DNA of 64,000 bases from Halobacteriales archaeon YIM A00013 (GTDB lineage: Archaea; Halobacteriota; Halobacteria; Halobacteriales; Haloarculaceae): NCBI GenBank assembly GCA_025041195.1, contig JAKCFM010000001.1, forward strand, positions 1,922,001-1,986,000, written 5' to 3'. Positions within the stretch are counted from its first letter, which is position 1. Every line of letters starts with the position of its first letter. Below are positions 17,599-26,486 of this stretch, one piece after another. The position numbers and the translations under genes were made by a program. Below the pieces are notes generated by a model. That model made no database searches, was not told where the DNA came from, and saw only the letters and a program-made list of their open reading frames with translations.

Positions 17599-18384
17599 AT
17601 GGTCTTCGATCAATTAGTACCATATCAACCACAAAGTGATGTACAAGTGATTGACGAGATAAATAATAGTTTTGTAGGAATGTATCATGATGCCGGTGGA
17701 GGGTGGGGATTAAAAACCCCAGGAAAAGTATCGCGTAGTTCAGAACTGTATGATAGATTTATAGACGTTACACAAGTCGTGCTTGAAGCCTGTGAAGGAT
17801 TTATACGTCCAACAGAACTCGAGTATTCCCTTCGGAAATATTCTGCTGACGGACCAATTGAGAGTATTGGCCCAACAGATAACTCATATAAGTCGAATTT
17901 GATCTCGAATGAAAGACATACCATGGCGGATGATTGCGGAGTATCTATTGAAGATTTAACATCTAATTTGGATGAATGTCAAAAAGAAGATATATGTGTC
18001 ATTGGTGATATTGAATCAACTCGTGAGAACGTCTATATCACCCTGCGGGATTACGAAGGATGGATTAATCGGGGACATAGAGAAAGGATCAAACCTGCGA
18101 AGTATAATCAGATCTATGAAGGAGAAGCATATCACGATCCAATAGGATTTCATATTCGCCATTATACCACCTCATCAAAATCTACACCGAGAAGATCCCA
18201 ATTTGCCTTGCATGTTAATACATCGACTGACATCTGGTTCAAGGAGACTCCTGTCGGACGCGCAAATCGAACGCGCCTCGTGGAATTCTTTGAAGAATTG
18301 TATGAAGAATTGGAAATAGTAGACGCCGTTGTAACCTCAGAAGGGAAAAATCAAACCCTTCGTGAGTTACTTCCCAATGAATGA
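17599..18384 (+). CDS. Unknown protein, family D (intact copy)
   Basis: A 261-residue protein with no recognised family. Codons are markedly AT-rich (runs such as AAT AAT AGT TTT GTA GGA), unlike the core genes, which suggests transfer. Blocks shared with the broken copy at 62692 are ACEGFIRPTE, GPIESIGPTD, VIGDIES, LRDYEGW, DPIGF and TSTDIWFKETPVGRANR. No signal peptide or membrane helix is present. Both copies lie beyond a cassette on the plus strand. The role is unknown; an immunity-type function is a guess from context. Confidence 0.7.
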   Translation: MVFDQLVPYQPQSDVQVIDEINNSFVGMYHDAGGGWGLKTPGKVSRSSELYDRFIDVTQVVLEACEGFIRPTELEYSLRKYSADGPIESIGPTDNSYKSNLISNERHTMADDCGVSIEDLTSNLDECQKEDICVIGDIESTRENVYITLRDYEGWINRGHRERIKPAKYNQIYEGEAYHDPIGFHIRHYTTSSKSTPRRSQFALHVNTSTDIWFKETPVGRANRTRLVEFFEELYEELEIVDAVVTSEGKNQTLRELLPNE

Positions 18385-18572
18385 TATAATTCCAATCAGT
18401 AATATCCTATTATTGAAAATGCACACAACCGTGTCGGTAAGAGAACTCTGAAATCAGTACGAGAAAGGCAGCAACGATTGAGACTGGAAAGTCTCACCTG
18501 GGGACCCTTAAGTAGTCAAGAAATATACTGGCAGATAATAATTGTTTTCTTTATTGAAGCTAGTAACCAATT

Positions 18573-19196
18573 ATGATTCCCTCTGCCAAGGAGTCGATGA
18601 CAGATCCAGACGGATTTTTCAGCGATCGGATATCGGAGTTACAGCTCCGATTCTCCCTTATCATAGTCGTCGCGTACATCATTAGCCGTGCGTTGGCGTT
18701 TTTCCCAGCTTTGCTTCCAGTCGAAGGAGAATTACATATTCTCGTACTCTATGGATTAACTGGGTTTCTGTTGGGAAGTTCCATGGTCGGATTCGTTGGC
18801 TGGATATTCTACAGCGTGATATTATATCTCCTCTCTGCACTGTTTCGTGGTTCAGGATCGTTCCGTCAAACGATGGCAATGACAGCGTGGGGGTTTATTC
18901 CGATGATACTCGGACAGTTGCTCTCCTGTGTCGCCACTATTATTTCGGTGCTGGATGAGCCATCGGTATCAGTTGCGTCAGGAAACGAACTATCTGCAGT
19001 AATCTCACAGACCAGGAGCGGCCCTCTGTTTGTGATTGTGTCACTCGCTATGATGGCTTTTAATATTTGGTCTGCCTATATTTGGATCTACGGACTGCAA
19101 CACGCACGGGACCTTTCAAAACGGCAAGCATTCATCGTTGTGGGGTTGCCAATAAGTTTTGGCATTATAGTCAAGCTTTTGTTCAGCCTATCATAG
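18573..19196 (+). CDS. Yip1-domain membrane protein
   Basis: A 207-residue protein with five hydrophobic segments. MTDPDGFFSDRI at residue 9, FYSVILYLLSALF, TMAMTAWGFIPMILGQLL and WIYGLQHARDLSKRQAFIVV match the layout of archaeal Yip1-domain proteins. A second, only distantly similar member lies at 42330-43043 with the same start pattern (TDPESFF). The function of archaeal Yip1 proteins is not known. ATG 18573 follows an AT-rich promoter region; ATG 18597 is an alternative. Confidence 0.75.
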   Translation: MIPSAKESMTDPDGFFSDRISELQLRFSLIIVVAYIISRALAFFPALLPVEGELHILVLYGLTGFLLGSSMVGFVGWIFYSVILYLLSALFRGSGSFRQTMAMTAWGFIPMILGQLLSCVATIISVLDEPSVSVASGNELSAVISQTRSGPLFVIVSLAMMAFNIWSAYIWIYGLQHARDLSKRQAFIVVGLPISFGIIVKLLFSLS

Positions 19197-19526
19197 TATA
19201 TACCGATTATTTCGGCACCAATAAACCGCCAAATAATATGAATCAGCGTGCTTGTATTTGTCATAGCAAATACTAGATGGCTCCCACTCAACGGCGGTCT
19301 GGTTTTTGTCGCATACTGTATCGGTAATCGATTCAGTGAGTGTGGTGTTTATTAAGACGATGGGATCGTCTGGTACGGTCGCTCTGGCCCACTGCGAGAC
19401 TGGTATTCAGCTCATCCGGACCGGACGATCTGTTCGATGAGCTCCCCACTGAGATCGATGCATGCAATTCGGCCGTACCATCGCGTGGGTTCACTGTCGT
19501 CTCCGAGAATCCCCCCTCAGGCGGAG
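19197..19526. other. 330-nt stretch without a convincing gene
   Basis: Short protein-like bits are present, for example minus-strand TRWYGRIACIDLSGELIEQI ending at a TGA near 19428, but each is closed by a stop within about 35 codons. It may hold debris of former genes downstream of the broken family C gene. Confidence 0.4.
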
Positions 19527-20006
19527 CTATTGGTAGGAACGGTCAGAAGATTCCAATCGATCGAAAATATCGGTCCGCAGGGCAGGAACAAAGAGAACAT
19601 CGCCTGCAGTAACGGCTTCAGTCTCGAAAAATGACGCAATGGCCTCGTGAATACCAACAACAACTGTCCCGACTCCCGAATCCAACAGAAAATGATCGTC
19701 CTCGATCCCGACGACCTCACCGACAAAATCATAACTCCACTCGCTCCGTCGATCAGTCGGTGGGTATATTCCGACCTCCGCAGCCCTGCAGCTGTGTAAT
19801 TCATCCCCTGGAAGGAGTGTAACGGCGATGTCTGTGGTCGTCCCGATCAGTGTCGAATCCAACGAAGGAGCATGCTTATCGAACAGTCTGAGTGTTTGGC
19901 CGGTATTGATCCGTACCACAGCAGTTTGTTCGTAAACATGGTCTCATACACCGTCACCGGCGTAACGTCTTCGATCTGTACCGTTATTCTTGGTTCTGAA
20001 GTCATT
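19527..20006 (-). pseudogene. Family C gene, copy 2, frameshifted
   Basis: Paralogue of the gene at 24564-25034. The shared core is SEWSYDFVGEVVGI against TKWSYDYVGELTGI. The N-terminus MTSEPRITVQIEDVTPVTVY begins at 20006 in one frame, and the rest (EQTAVVRINTGQTLRLFDKH onward) is in another. Restoring one T in the T3 run at 19934-19936 gives MFYEQTAVVRI, aligning with TIYDQTVVGRL of the intact copy. So a single-base deletion in an A/T run has split it. The 130-residue frame from 19919 could still be translated from an internal start. Function unknown. Confidence 0.65.
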
Positions 20007-20014
20007 GTTCGGAC

Positions 20015-20107
20015 CTACTCTGAACAAGCAAATAATTCATTCACAAATTCTAGAAGATATGGTAACCAATCTATTTTCTCGATCTCATCCAACAGTCCAT
20101 ACGTCAT
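20015..20107 (-). CDS. Possible 30-aa ORF or gene fragment
   Basis: The frame MTYGLLDEIEKIDWLPYLLE then FVNELFACSE ends at 20015, just before the family C start at 20006. The sequence looks like a real amphipathic helical segment, and the frame continues upstream with DSLRFEE before losing character. Either a microprotein cotranscribed with the neighbours or the tail of a lost gene. Confidence 0.35.
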   Translation of the reverse strand: MTYGLLDEIEKIDWLPYLLEFVNELFACSE

Positions 20108-20181
20108 CTCTTCGAAACGCAGTGAATCACCAGCTGATGGGGTATAGGAATCGGTGGTGGACAGGATGGAGGAGGATTCCC

Positions 20182-20709
20182 CTAGTTGGTGGTGATTCTG
20201 GACAGTGCTGGATGCTGGTCTGTGAGTCCAGCGGGGCAGCCAAGGCTCCGATACCGACAGTACGAATCCAGGAGCGTGAGCAATCCGTCGGCTGCACTCG
20301 CACAACCGGGTCGATCGATCGTTTCAAGTGGCGATTTTGGATCTTCAGCGGGGAACGTCACCTGGTGGATCTCCCCATCGCGCGTTTCGTGATAGCGGAC
20401 TTTTGCACCAGTGTCGAAAAATGCCGCCACAACCGTCTCGCCGGTGGCCTGATAGCGCGTGATTCGTTCGATCCCGGGAAGGTGTTCGTAGCTCGTCCGT
20501 TCGCTCGCGAGATCGGCCATCGTCAGAATCTGCTCGATTCTGGTGGCGTGCGGACAGCCCGTCGATTGACACGGTCGACACCACGTTCCTTCGCCGATGT
20601 CGATCACGTGGTAGAGCTCTGCCTCAGAAAGCTCATCGCGGGAATCGACCGTCGAGAGGTTCACGCAGTTGCGATCCTCGTCGCGAAACAGAAACAGTGG
20701 CAGCGTCAT
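20182..20709 (-). CDS. Cassette copy 2: 175-aa Cys-rich protein (family E)
   Basis: Same length as copies 1 and 3 and very similar throughout: MTLPLFLFRDEDRNCVNLST, TWCRPCQSTGCPHATRIEQ, TMADLASERTSYEHLPGIER, ending PAGLTDQHPALSRITTN. Differences include FFDTGAKVRYHETRDGEIHQ and LLTLLDSYCRYRSLG. ATG 20709 overlaps the stop of the 45-aa gene by 4 nt. The broken family C gene lies downstream and the family A array upstream, so this copy is embedded in the array. Confidence 0.75.
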   Translation of the reverse strand: MTLPLFLFRDEDRNCVNLSTVDSRDELSEAELYHVIDIGEGTWCRPCQSTGCPHATRIEQILTMADLASERTSYEHLPGIERITRYQATGETVVAAFFDTGAKVRYHETRDGEIHQVTFPAEDPKSPLETIDRPGCASAADGLLTLLDSYCRYRSLGCPAGLTDQHPALSRITTN

Positions 20710-20843
20710 CGTCGCCCCCACAGCGGACAGCAGAGCGCGTGATCGCTACGTGACCCAAGCTGGCGACGACAGACCAGGCACGTGTGATTGTAATGACTGT
20801 TCGAGCCGGTACTGTTACGTGTGTATGAATCGTTCCCTGTCAT
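20706..20843 (-). CDS. Cassette copy 2: 45-aa zinc-finger-like microprotein
   Basis: Exactly 45 residues again, MTGNDSYTRNSTGSNSHYNH then TCLVCRRQLGSRSDHALCCPLWGRR split by the same C-x2-C-RRQL and CCPLWGRR blocks. The N-terminal 20 residues diverge from copies 1 and 3, while the putative ligands Cys 22, Cys 25, His 35 and Cys 39 are unchanged. The equal length at all three loci, despite divergence, supports the ATG at 20843. Confidence 0.75.
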   Translation of the reverse strand: MTGNDSYTRNSTGSNSHYNHTCLVCRRQLGSRSDHALCCPLWGRR

Positions 20844-20872
20844 GGGATTCTCCACTCTGAGAACCCCAGCGT

Positions 20873-20975
20873 CGGGTGGTACCAGCACCCGGCGCGTTCA
20901 AACACGAACGCACAACGTCCGAACGACGCCGCCGAAGTCCTCGTGATAGTATGGCTTCCCGATCGCTTATAAAGT
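20873..20975 (-). promoter_or_regulatory. Promoter and two-hairpin leader of cassette copy 2
   Basis: The TATA element on the minus strand lies around 20967-20973. Hairpin 1 (20894-20911) has stem GCGTTC/GAACGC, where the G-U pair of copies 1 and 3 is replaced by G-C. Hairpin 2 (20873-20891) keeps stem CGGGTG/CACCCG with a different 7-nt loop. The pattern of kept stems and changed loops supports RNA structure. Confidence 0.65.
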
Positions 20976-21115
20976 TATTTTGGAATAATTGTGAATGACT
21001 GTTCAAATAACATGTGCGTGTGGGTGCTGCGCTTGCGGAGAATCCTGTCTCGGTATTTCACTACCGGTCCAGTGCCCGTTCGGGTACTCGGAATGTAAGT
21101 GAACGGGGACATCAC

Positions 21116-21703
21116 TTACGTGGGTGAATCAATCGCGTCCTCCAACTGCTGGATATGAGTGGTGGCCCAATCAGTAGCGACAGCCAGTTCTCCAGGAATA
21201 TTGTCATACTCCACATGTACTCGTTCGGCAAATTCGACGCACTGTTCGAAGCATCCGATGAGTTCTTGACAGACAGCGTCTGGATTGACTGCATAGCCAA
21301 CAGTCGACTGTAGTGGAAAATACTCCCTGTACTCTGGGGTGGTTGGTTGTACCGCGAGTCGTACATTGTTCCCGTCACAAAATGAGACTACAATACAGCA
21401 AAATTCAGTCCCTTCCATGATCTCGATCGGGATTGCTTCGTACCGATCTACGGTTCCTGTTTGGAAACGGACGATGGCTTCGGTGAAATCCTGCAAAATA
21501 AAGCTTAGATATTCGCCAATATACTGGGTCGTATCAATGATCTCCTTCCCGTTGGCAGCGTAATTCGCGGCACCGCAATACTCGTTCGTGAGTTGGGTCA
21601 GGATATCACCATCCACCTCCAGTCGGATCCCTCCGATATCGTAGCCTGGAAACTCTGTGCAGTGGGGCGGCGAATTGAATCCAACAGAGATGTCTATACT
21701 CAT
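21116..21703 (-). CDS. Unknown protein, family A, copy A1
   Basis: A 195-residue protein, one of six tandem paralogues. Shared blocks are GGIRLEVDGDILTQLT (about residues 24-39), YIGEYLSFILQDFTEAIVRF (about 61-80), VSFCDGNNVRLAVQP (about 106-120), TVGYAVNP and the C-F-E-Q-C motif, then WATTHIQQLEDAID at the C-terminus. The C-[FY]-x-x-C pair and the Cys of SFCDG are kept in every copy, suggesting a metal site or disulphide. No membrane helix or signal peptide. No family was recognised. The stop is 270 nt upstream of cassette copy 2, same strand. Confidence 0.7.
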   Translation of the reverse strand: MSIDISVGFNSPPHCTEFPGYDIGGIRLEVDGDILTQLTNEYCGAANYAANGKEIIDTTQYIGEYLSFILQDFTEAIVRFQTGTVDRYEAIPIEIMEGTEFCCIVVSFCDGNNVRLAVQPTTPEYREYFPLQSTVGYAVNPDAVCQELIGCFEQCVEFAERVHVEYDNIPGELAVATDWATTHIQQLEDAIDSPT

Positions 21704-21788
21704 TGCCCCTATTTTGACAGTGTGAATATAACTCCTTTATAGGAGTGAATGGATCTGCCACGCATTTCAAAAACGAATCCTGGGGATC

Positions 21789-22376
21789 TCAAGCAGAATC
21801 AATCGCGTCCTTTAACTGCTGGATATGCTTTGCAGCCCAATCCCTGACTTCGGCGAGTTCCTCAATCATATCATCGTATTCTCCGTACGCAATTTCTGCA
21901 AATCTCACACAGTCTTCGTAGCATTCGATGATCTCCTGTCCAAGTTCGTTTGGGTCTACCACATGGCCAACAGTAACGTCTGTGGGGAAATGCCGCCCAT
22001 ATTCAGCCCTTCGGGGTTGGAATGCGATGCGAGCGTGCTCACCATCGCAAAACGAGAGCGTCACGAACCCGATCCCCGGCTCTCCGGTCATCTTCGCTAC
22101 AAGAATCTCGTGTCTATCGAGATCATTGCGGAGAAATCGATGAGTGATCTCTTTCAAATGTAATAGGCCAAAATCAATATCTTCTCCAACGAATTCTTCA
22201 GGATTCGGAAGCCGCTCACCTGAAAGGGAATATCGTGCTGCTGGGTCGGAACGATCAGTATAACGTGTTAGAATGTCCCCATCGATACTGATTCGGATCC
22301 CTCCATCAAGATATCCAGGGTACCCAGCAATCTCGGTTGAACGATGATACCCAAACTGACATCCATAGTTCCACAT
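21789..22376 (-). CDS. Unknown protein, family A, copy A2
   Basis: A 195-residue paralogue with a distinct N-terminus (MWNYGCQFGYHRSTEIAGYP) and the family blocks GGIRISIDGDILTRYT, FVGEDIDFGLLHLKEI, LSFCDGEHARIAFQP, TVGHVVDPNELGQEIIECYEDC and WAAKHIQQLKDAID. It lies 85 nt upstream of A1 on the same strand. Like the others it is acidic and looks cytosolic. Confidence 0.7.
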   Translation of the reverse strand: MWNYGCQFGYHRSTEIAGYPGYLDGGIRISIDGDILTRYTDRSDPAARYSLSGERLPNPEEFVGEDIDFGLLHLKEITHRFLRNDLDRHEILVAKMTGEPGIGFVTLSFCDGEHARIAFQPRRAEYGRHFPTDVTVGHVVDPNELGQEIIECYEDCVRFAEIAYGEYDDMIEELAEVRDWAAKHIQQLKDAIDSA

Positions 22377-22632
22377 TGGTGACTTACCATCTTGCTATCG
22401 AACGTGTTAGAGTATAACTTCATGTCGTTTTGCTATTATGGCCCTTGAGATACCGTTCACACGTGGCGATTTCCTTGTGTGAGTGTGTAGTACTCTCGTA
22501 GTGGGGTGCATGGAGAACAGAAGCACTAATGAATTTGTTTACGCTAGCAAATCGACTAGAAACCTCAACAATTCCATTATTATTCTGAATAGCCTGCAAT
22601 GATAGCAAAAGCTACGAATGAGAAATTTGTTA
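22377..22632. other. 256-nt spacer between A3 and A2
   Basis: AT-rich spacer, the widest inside the family A array. A 62-codon minus-strand frame (22420-22608) exists but lacks motifs or a matching paralogue and is not called. The spacer may carry a separate promoter for A2 and A1. Confidence 0.35.
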
Positions 22633-23227
22633 CTAAGGTGTTTCTATGGCCTTCTCAAGGCGTTGTATCTCACCCTCAGCCCACTCATGAACATCTGAAA
22701 CTTCGGCTTCGTACTCCGGATTGTCACCGTACGCAATGTCAATGTACTGTGTGCAGTCTTTGTAGCACTCTATTAGTTCACGACATACATTGTCAGGATC
22801 CACAGCGTATCCAACAGTTACCTCGGTAGGGAACTGCTCTGCTATCCCAGACGCTTTCGGCTGATACGCCATTCGGACATGGTCTCCGTCACAAAACGAA
22901 AAAACGACCGTACTATCGCCTGGCGCGACGACCATGGGTGCAGATAATTGTTCGTATCGATCGAAGTTGTTATGCTGGAATCGGATGATTGCATCTGATA
23001 ATTTGTATAAACTGAGATTGAGATCTTCTCCAACATAAAAACTCTGGATTTGCTAACCGATTCCCCGCAGAATCATAGCGGGCAAAGCTGTTGTACGTGG
23101 GAATACGTCGCGTTAGAACCTTCTTTCCAACGGTAATACAGACCCCACCATACTCAAATCCGGTAAATATCTCTTCCTGCGGTCTTCTATGATATCCTAG
23201 ACGAATTTTTACAGGTTTAGCTGTCAT
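22633..23227 (-). pseudogene. Family A, copy A3, frameshifted in a T5 run
   Basis: The N-terminal part (MTAKPVKIRLGYHRRPQEEI ... GNRLANPEF, start 23227) and the C-terminal part (MVVAPGDSTVVFSFCDGDHV onward, ending 22633) are in different frames. Removing one A from the A5 run at 23037-23041 (plus strand) restores FYVGEDLNLSLYKLSDAIIR, which matches the YVGExLxxxLxxLxxAI block of the family. All other family blocks (FPTEVTVGYAVDP, ECYKDC, EGEIQRLEKAIE) are intact, so the mutation is recent or the frame can be switched. Confidence 0.75.
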
Positions 23228-23292
23228 AGTATTGTATGTTCTGTCATTTCACAACCATCCAAACTGTTATCGCTGGGGTTGCGATCGGATAG

Positions 23293-23886
23293 TCAGGTAT
23301 CGAGCTCGTCAAGAACCCCTTGTAACTCCTGGATATTGTTTTGTGACCATTCATATGCTTCCCACATCGGTCCATTCCAAGATTCATCACCATGGAAATT
23401 CCCGACATAAGTGAAGCAATCCTGATAACAGGTGAGTAACGCTTCACAAAGGTCTCTCAGATCAACCGCATAGCCGATTGCTACTCGTGGTGGAAAGTAG
23501 TTGGTATGCTCATCAGTGATCGGTTGAAATGCAATGCGTACGTTAGCTCCATCACAGAACGACAGCACAAAACAACCGAACGGTTCCTCTGCTCCAATTT
23601 CAGCGGGGACTTCCTCGTAGCGACCAATATCACTGGTTGAGTAGCGTATGATGGCTTCTTTGAGGTGGTTCAGTGAGAAACTCAAATACTCACCGACGTA
23701 TTCATCCGAATTTGGCACCTCATTCCCTTCTTTGTCGTACACTATTCTATCCCAATTTGGTTCGGTATACTGAGTGAGGGCTGTACCATCAATTGCCACT
23801 CGTATGCCACCATCGACAAGGCTTGTATAATCGGCATCTACAGGAGGGGACAGAAATCCCACAGATAGTGAGAGAGTTGGAGCCAT
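23293..23886 (-). CDS. Unknown protein, family A, copy A4
   Basis: A 197-residue paralogue: GGIRVAIDGTALTQYT, YVGEYLSFSLNHLKEAIIRY, LSFCDGANVRIAFQP, AIGYAVDLRDLCEALLTCYQDC and a more divergent tail WSQNNIQELQGVLDELDT. The FHGDESWNGPMW insert before the tail is unique to this copy. It follows family B copy 1 by 133 nt on the same strand. Confidence 0.7.
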   Translation of the reverse strand: MAPTLSLSVGFLSPPVDADYTSLVDGGIRVAIDGTALTQYTEPNWDRIVYDKEGNEVPNSDEYVGEYLSFSLNHLKEAIIRYSTSDIGRYEEVPAEIGAEEPFGCFVLSFCDGANVRIAFQPITDEHTNYFPPRVAIGYAVDLRDLCEALLTCYQDCFTYVGNFHGDESWNGPMWEAYEWSQNNIQELQGVLDELDT

Positions 23887-24019
23887 GGCTACTATTACAC
23901 ACCGTAGATACTGTTATTTTCTATTTTTCCAAGACCTTCTTCTGAAGAAAATGGATAGAATAGAACCCGTAGACGCTGGCAGTGGTGCAGTATCTGCACT
24001 CAAAACTGTTCACCCAATC

Positions 24020-24556
24020 TCACTCTGCATTACCCGAATTAGCCGCAATGAGTGCTTCGAGCTCTGTGATTTTCCCTGAAAGATGCCCTATCCCTGCGTT
24101 ATCACGCAAATCGGGGGCCAGGGTTATGACTGTCTCCCTGAAATCCTTCGCAATTTCCAGAACAGCCTCCGTCCACGCCTGTTTGGTGACTGGGAGGGAT
24201 CGTTCGATATCGAGCCGTTTGGAGGGATTATACGCGTGTTTTTCGAAAACACAGTATGTAACCGTGTTGGTGTGGTCATCACGTGGTGCAACGAAAATAT
24301 AGGAAGGGCCATAGTCGAGCACGATCAGATGATCCTCCGCAGCGTGAGTACGACAAACAGATTTGATGAGATTTGATATAATGGTATACGCAAGTCCTGT
24401 ATGGTTATACTCAGGATTCAATACGTGGGTGTCCCCTATTAGTATCAAAATCTCAGCCCATCCATCTGGGTCGGATCGCTCTTCAATCTCGGTGTAAAAA
24501 TCGTCTCTGTACGAAAGACGAATTTCGGCGTCCGCAGGGACACATTCATCGCTCAT
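24020..24556 (-). CDS. Unknown protein, family B, copy B1
   Basis: A 178-residue protein, the same length as its paralogue B2. Shared blocks are GLAYTIISNLIKSV / GLATDIVIKSLASV, DYGPSYIFVAPRDD / EDGPSWIVVEPHGN, NPSKRLDIERSLPVTKQAW / NPDDRLDIESQIPVTKRAW and the helix VLEIAKDFRETVITLAPDLRD. No family was recognised. The start at 24556 is fixed by the equal length of B2; the frame is open to a TTG at 24589. It starts 7 nt after the family C stop, so C and B1 are probably cotranscribed. Confidence 0.7.
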   Translation of the reverse strand: MSDECVPADAEIRLSYRDDFYTEIEERSDPDGWAEILILIGDTHVLNPEYNHTGLAYTIISNLIKSVCRTHAAEDHLIVLDYGPSYIFVAPRDDHTNTVTYCVFEKHAYNPSKRLDIERSLPVTKQAWTEAVLEIAKDFRETVITLAPDLRDNAGIGHLSGKITELEALIAANSGNAE

Positions 24557-24563
24557 TATTGGA

Positions 24564-25034
24564 CTATGATCTCGAATCAGTATACTCAATTATATCTGAT
24601 CTACAATCAGGAACAGAGAGATAGCTCCCCATTGCGATTTCATTCTCGTCGATCCATTCTACAATATCACACGCATAGCCAGAGACGGTCACTGATCCAT
24701 GCTCGATATCGAGTGTTATCGAGCGGTTGTGGCAGTTTATTCCAGTAAGCTCTCCAACATAGTCATAGCTCCACTTTGTAGTGGGTTCTGGCGGGCGAGA
24801 CACCCCGCGCGCTCTCGTTACAACGGCGATATCGTTGACATCCAGTGAAAGTCCTACGTGCAAATCTATTTTACAGCCAATCATGTCTTCAGATACAATT
24901 GGCGTTGTGAGGTCGAAGAGAGTAATGCGATTCCCAGTGCACAATCTTCCAACAACAGTCTGATCATAAATAGTTCCCTGATACACAGCCTCAGGTTCAA
25001 CCTCTATAATTTTCGCCGGTAATGAAGATATCAT
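24564..25034 (-). CDS. Unknown protein, family C, copy 1 (intact)
   Basis: A 156-residue, apparently all-beta protein. It contains GTIYDQTVVGRLCTGNRITLFD, LHVGLSLDVNDIAVVTRARG, KWSYDYVGELTGINC and SITLDIEHGSVTVSGY, a strand pattern that could form two small barrels. No family was recognised. ATG 25034 is the first ATG of the frame. It sits 66 nt after A5 and 7 nt before B1 in transcription order. Its broken paralogue lies at 19527-20006. Confidence 0.7.
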   Translation of the reverse strand: MISSLPAKIIEVEPEAVYQGTIYDQTVVGRLCTGNRITLFDLTTPIVSEDMIGCKIDLHVGLSLDVNDIAVVTRARGVSRPPEPTTKWSYDYVGELTGINCHNRSITLDIEHGSVTVSGYACDIVEWIDENEIAMGSYLSVPDCRSDIIEYTDSRS

Positions 25035-25100
25035 AGACAATTAGCTAGTGATATTTGTGCTCCTCTATTAGTATTTCGTCTATATTATATGATGGAATGG

Positions 25101-25694
25101 TTACTTAGTTGTATCTATGGCGTTCTCAAGACGTTGAATCTGTCCGTTCGCCCACTCGTTAACTTCGTCGACAGCATGTGCAAGTTCTGGTCGGTCCGCA
25201 AAGGCAGTCTCGAAGTAAGCAACACAATCCCCATAGCAGTTGATCAATTCGTAGCACATTTCATCCGGGTCAATTGGATGGCCAACAGTTGATTTCGTTG
25301 GTATCAGTTCTTGATCAGAAGGAGAGGCTGGTTGCAACGCAATCCGGACATTCTCCCCATCACAAAATGACAATATAAGCACTTTATTGCCAGCCTTTCC
25401 GTCTATCCGTGTCGAGATCTCAGTGAATCGATCAAATTCACTCGTTTGGAATGTAATAATAGCGTCAGTAATACCGATAAGATTCACATCTAGATTCTCG
25501 CCAACATAGCAATCTCGGGCATCTATCCTGTCGCCAGAAAGGGTGTATCGAGTATACCCATCGAGCTCCAGAGTATATTTTGTCAAAATTTCATCGCCGA
25601 CATCAATTCGAATGCCACCATCTTCGATCCCTGGAAACATCGTTTCGTCTGGGTGGGCAAAAAATCCCACCGTTATAGTGATTGGAGCGGTCAT
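25101..25694 (-). CDS. Unknown protein, family A, copy A5
   Basis: A 197-residue paralogue: GGIRIDVGDEILTKYT, YVGENLDVNLIGITDAIITF, LSFCDGENVRIALQP, TVGHPIDPDEMCYELINCYGDC and WANGQIQRLENAIDTTK. It has the full length and all conserved Cys. It is encoded upstream of C and B1 in the same direction. Confidence 0.7.
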   Translation of the reverse strand: MTAPITITVGFFAHPDETMFPGIEDGGIRIDVGDEILTKYTLELDGYTRYTLSGDRIDARDCYVGENLDVNLIGITDAIITFQTSEFDRFTEISTRIDGKAGNKVLILSFCDGENVRIALQPASPSDQELIPTKSTVGHPIDPDEMCYELINCYGDCVAYFETAFADRPELAHAVDEVNEWANGQIQRLENAIDTTK

Positions 25695-25850
25695 CGGCCA
25701 CCGTATCCTCCACCAAGGACTTTCACGCTACTACATCTATCACCCACCATTGATGACCTTTTGAATAATTCGTTTCGACGAACGGTACTGTACAGCCCGA
25801 TCGAATGGTGAGGAGAGAGTCCGAAACGACCCAAACCTACTTGCAGTATT

Positions 25851-26486
25851 TTATAGCTGCCCAACGAACCGACGCGGAGGTAAGATTGTATTAGTCTGAA
25901 TCAATCGCCGCCTGGAGTGCCTGAGTATGATTGTCGGCCCAATCACGCACTTCATTGCCTCATCATTTTCAACATGCATTCCATATGCCCGTTCAGCGAA
26001 GGTAACGCAGTCCTCAAAGCACGCAATGAGCTCCTGACACAGTTCGATTGGATCAACTGCATACCCCACTGTTACAGCAGTCGGGAAGTAGTCGCTATAT
26101 TCTGCAGATCGTGGTTCAAACGCAATTCGTGCATGCTCACCATCGCAAAATGATAGCGTCACTACACCGATCCCCGGCTCACCCCAGATAACACTTGGAA
26201 TTGACTGAAATCGTTCGTATTCCTCCGTTCGGAATGTCACCGCTGCCGCTCGTAACCTGGTAAGGTCGGTAGTTACCTCCTCGCCGACGTAGACATCCGG
26301 ATCTGAAAGCGGATTCCCATCCACGTCATACCTCGCACAGTCACCGGACCGACCAGTGTACTTAGTAAGGGGAGTTCCGCTTACCGTTATCCGAATGCCT
26401 CCATCCAGAAATCCTGATAATGGGGCCAGTTCAGGAGAATTCAAAAAACCAACTGATACTGATACTGTATCTGGAATGGTAGACAT
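25851..26486 (-). pseudogene. Family A, copy A6, frameshifted near its 3' end
   Basis: Residues 1 to about 178 carry all family blocks (GGIRITVSGTPLTKYT, YVGEEVTTDLTRLRAAAVTF, LSFCDGEHARIAFEP, TVGYAVDPIELCQELIACFEDC). After NDEAMK the frame leaves the family and runs on to 25851. In another frame the expected tail RDWADNHTQALQAAIDSD follows and stops at 25891. One base is missing near 25951-25955. The altered protein has a basic, different tail. Its ATG directly abuts the stop of B2 (TAGATG), so B2 and A6 are coupled. Confidence 0.7.

Noticed and set aside
19340-19634. Plus-strand ORFs of 65-90 codons
   Set aside because: They run antisense to the broken family C gene and lack protein-like composition.
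22420-22608. 62-codon minus-strand ORF between A3 and A2
   Set aside because: No motif, paralogue or codon signal; the region is an AT-rich spacer.
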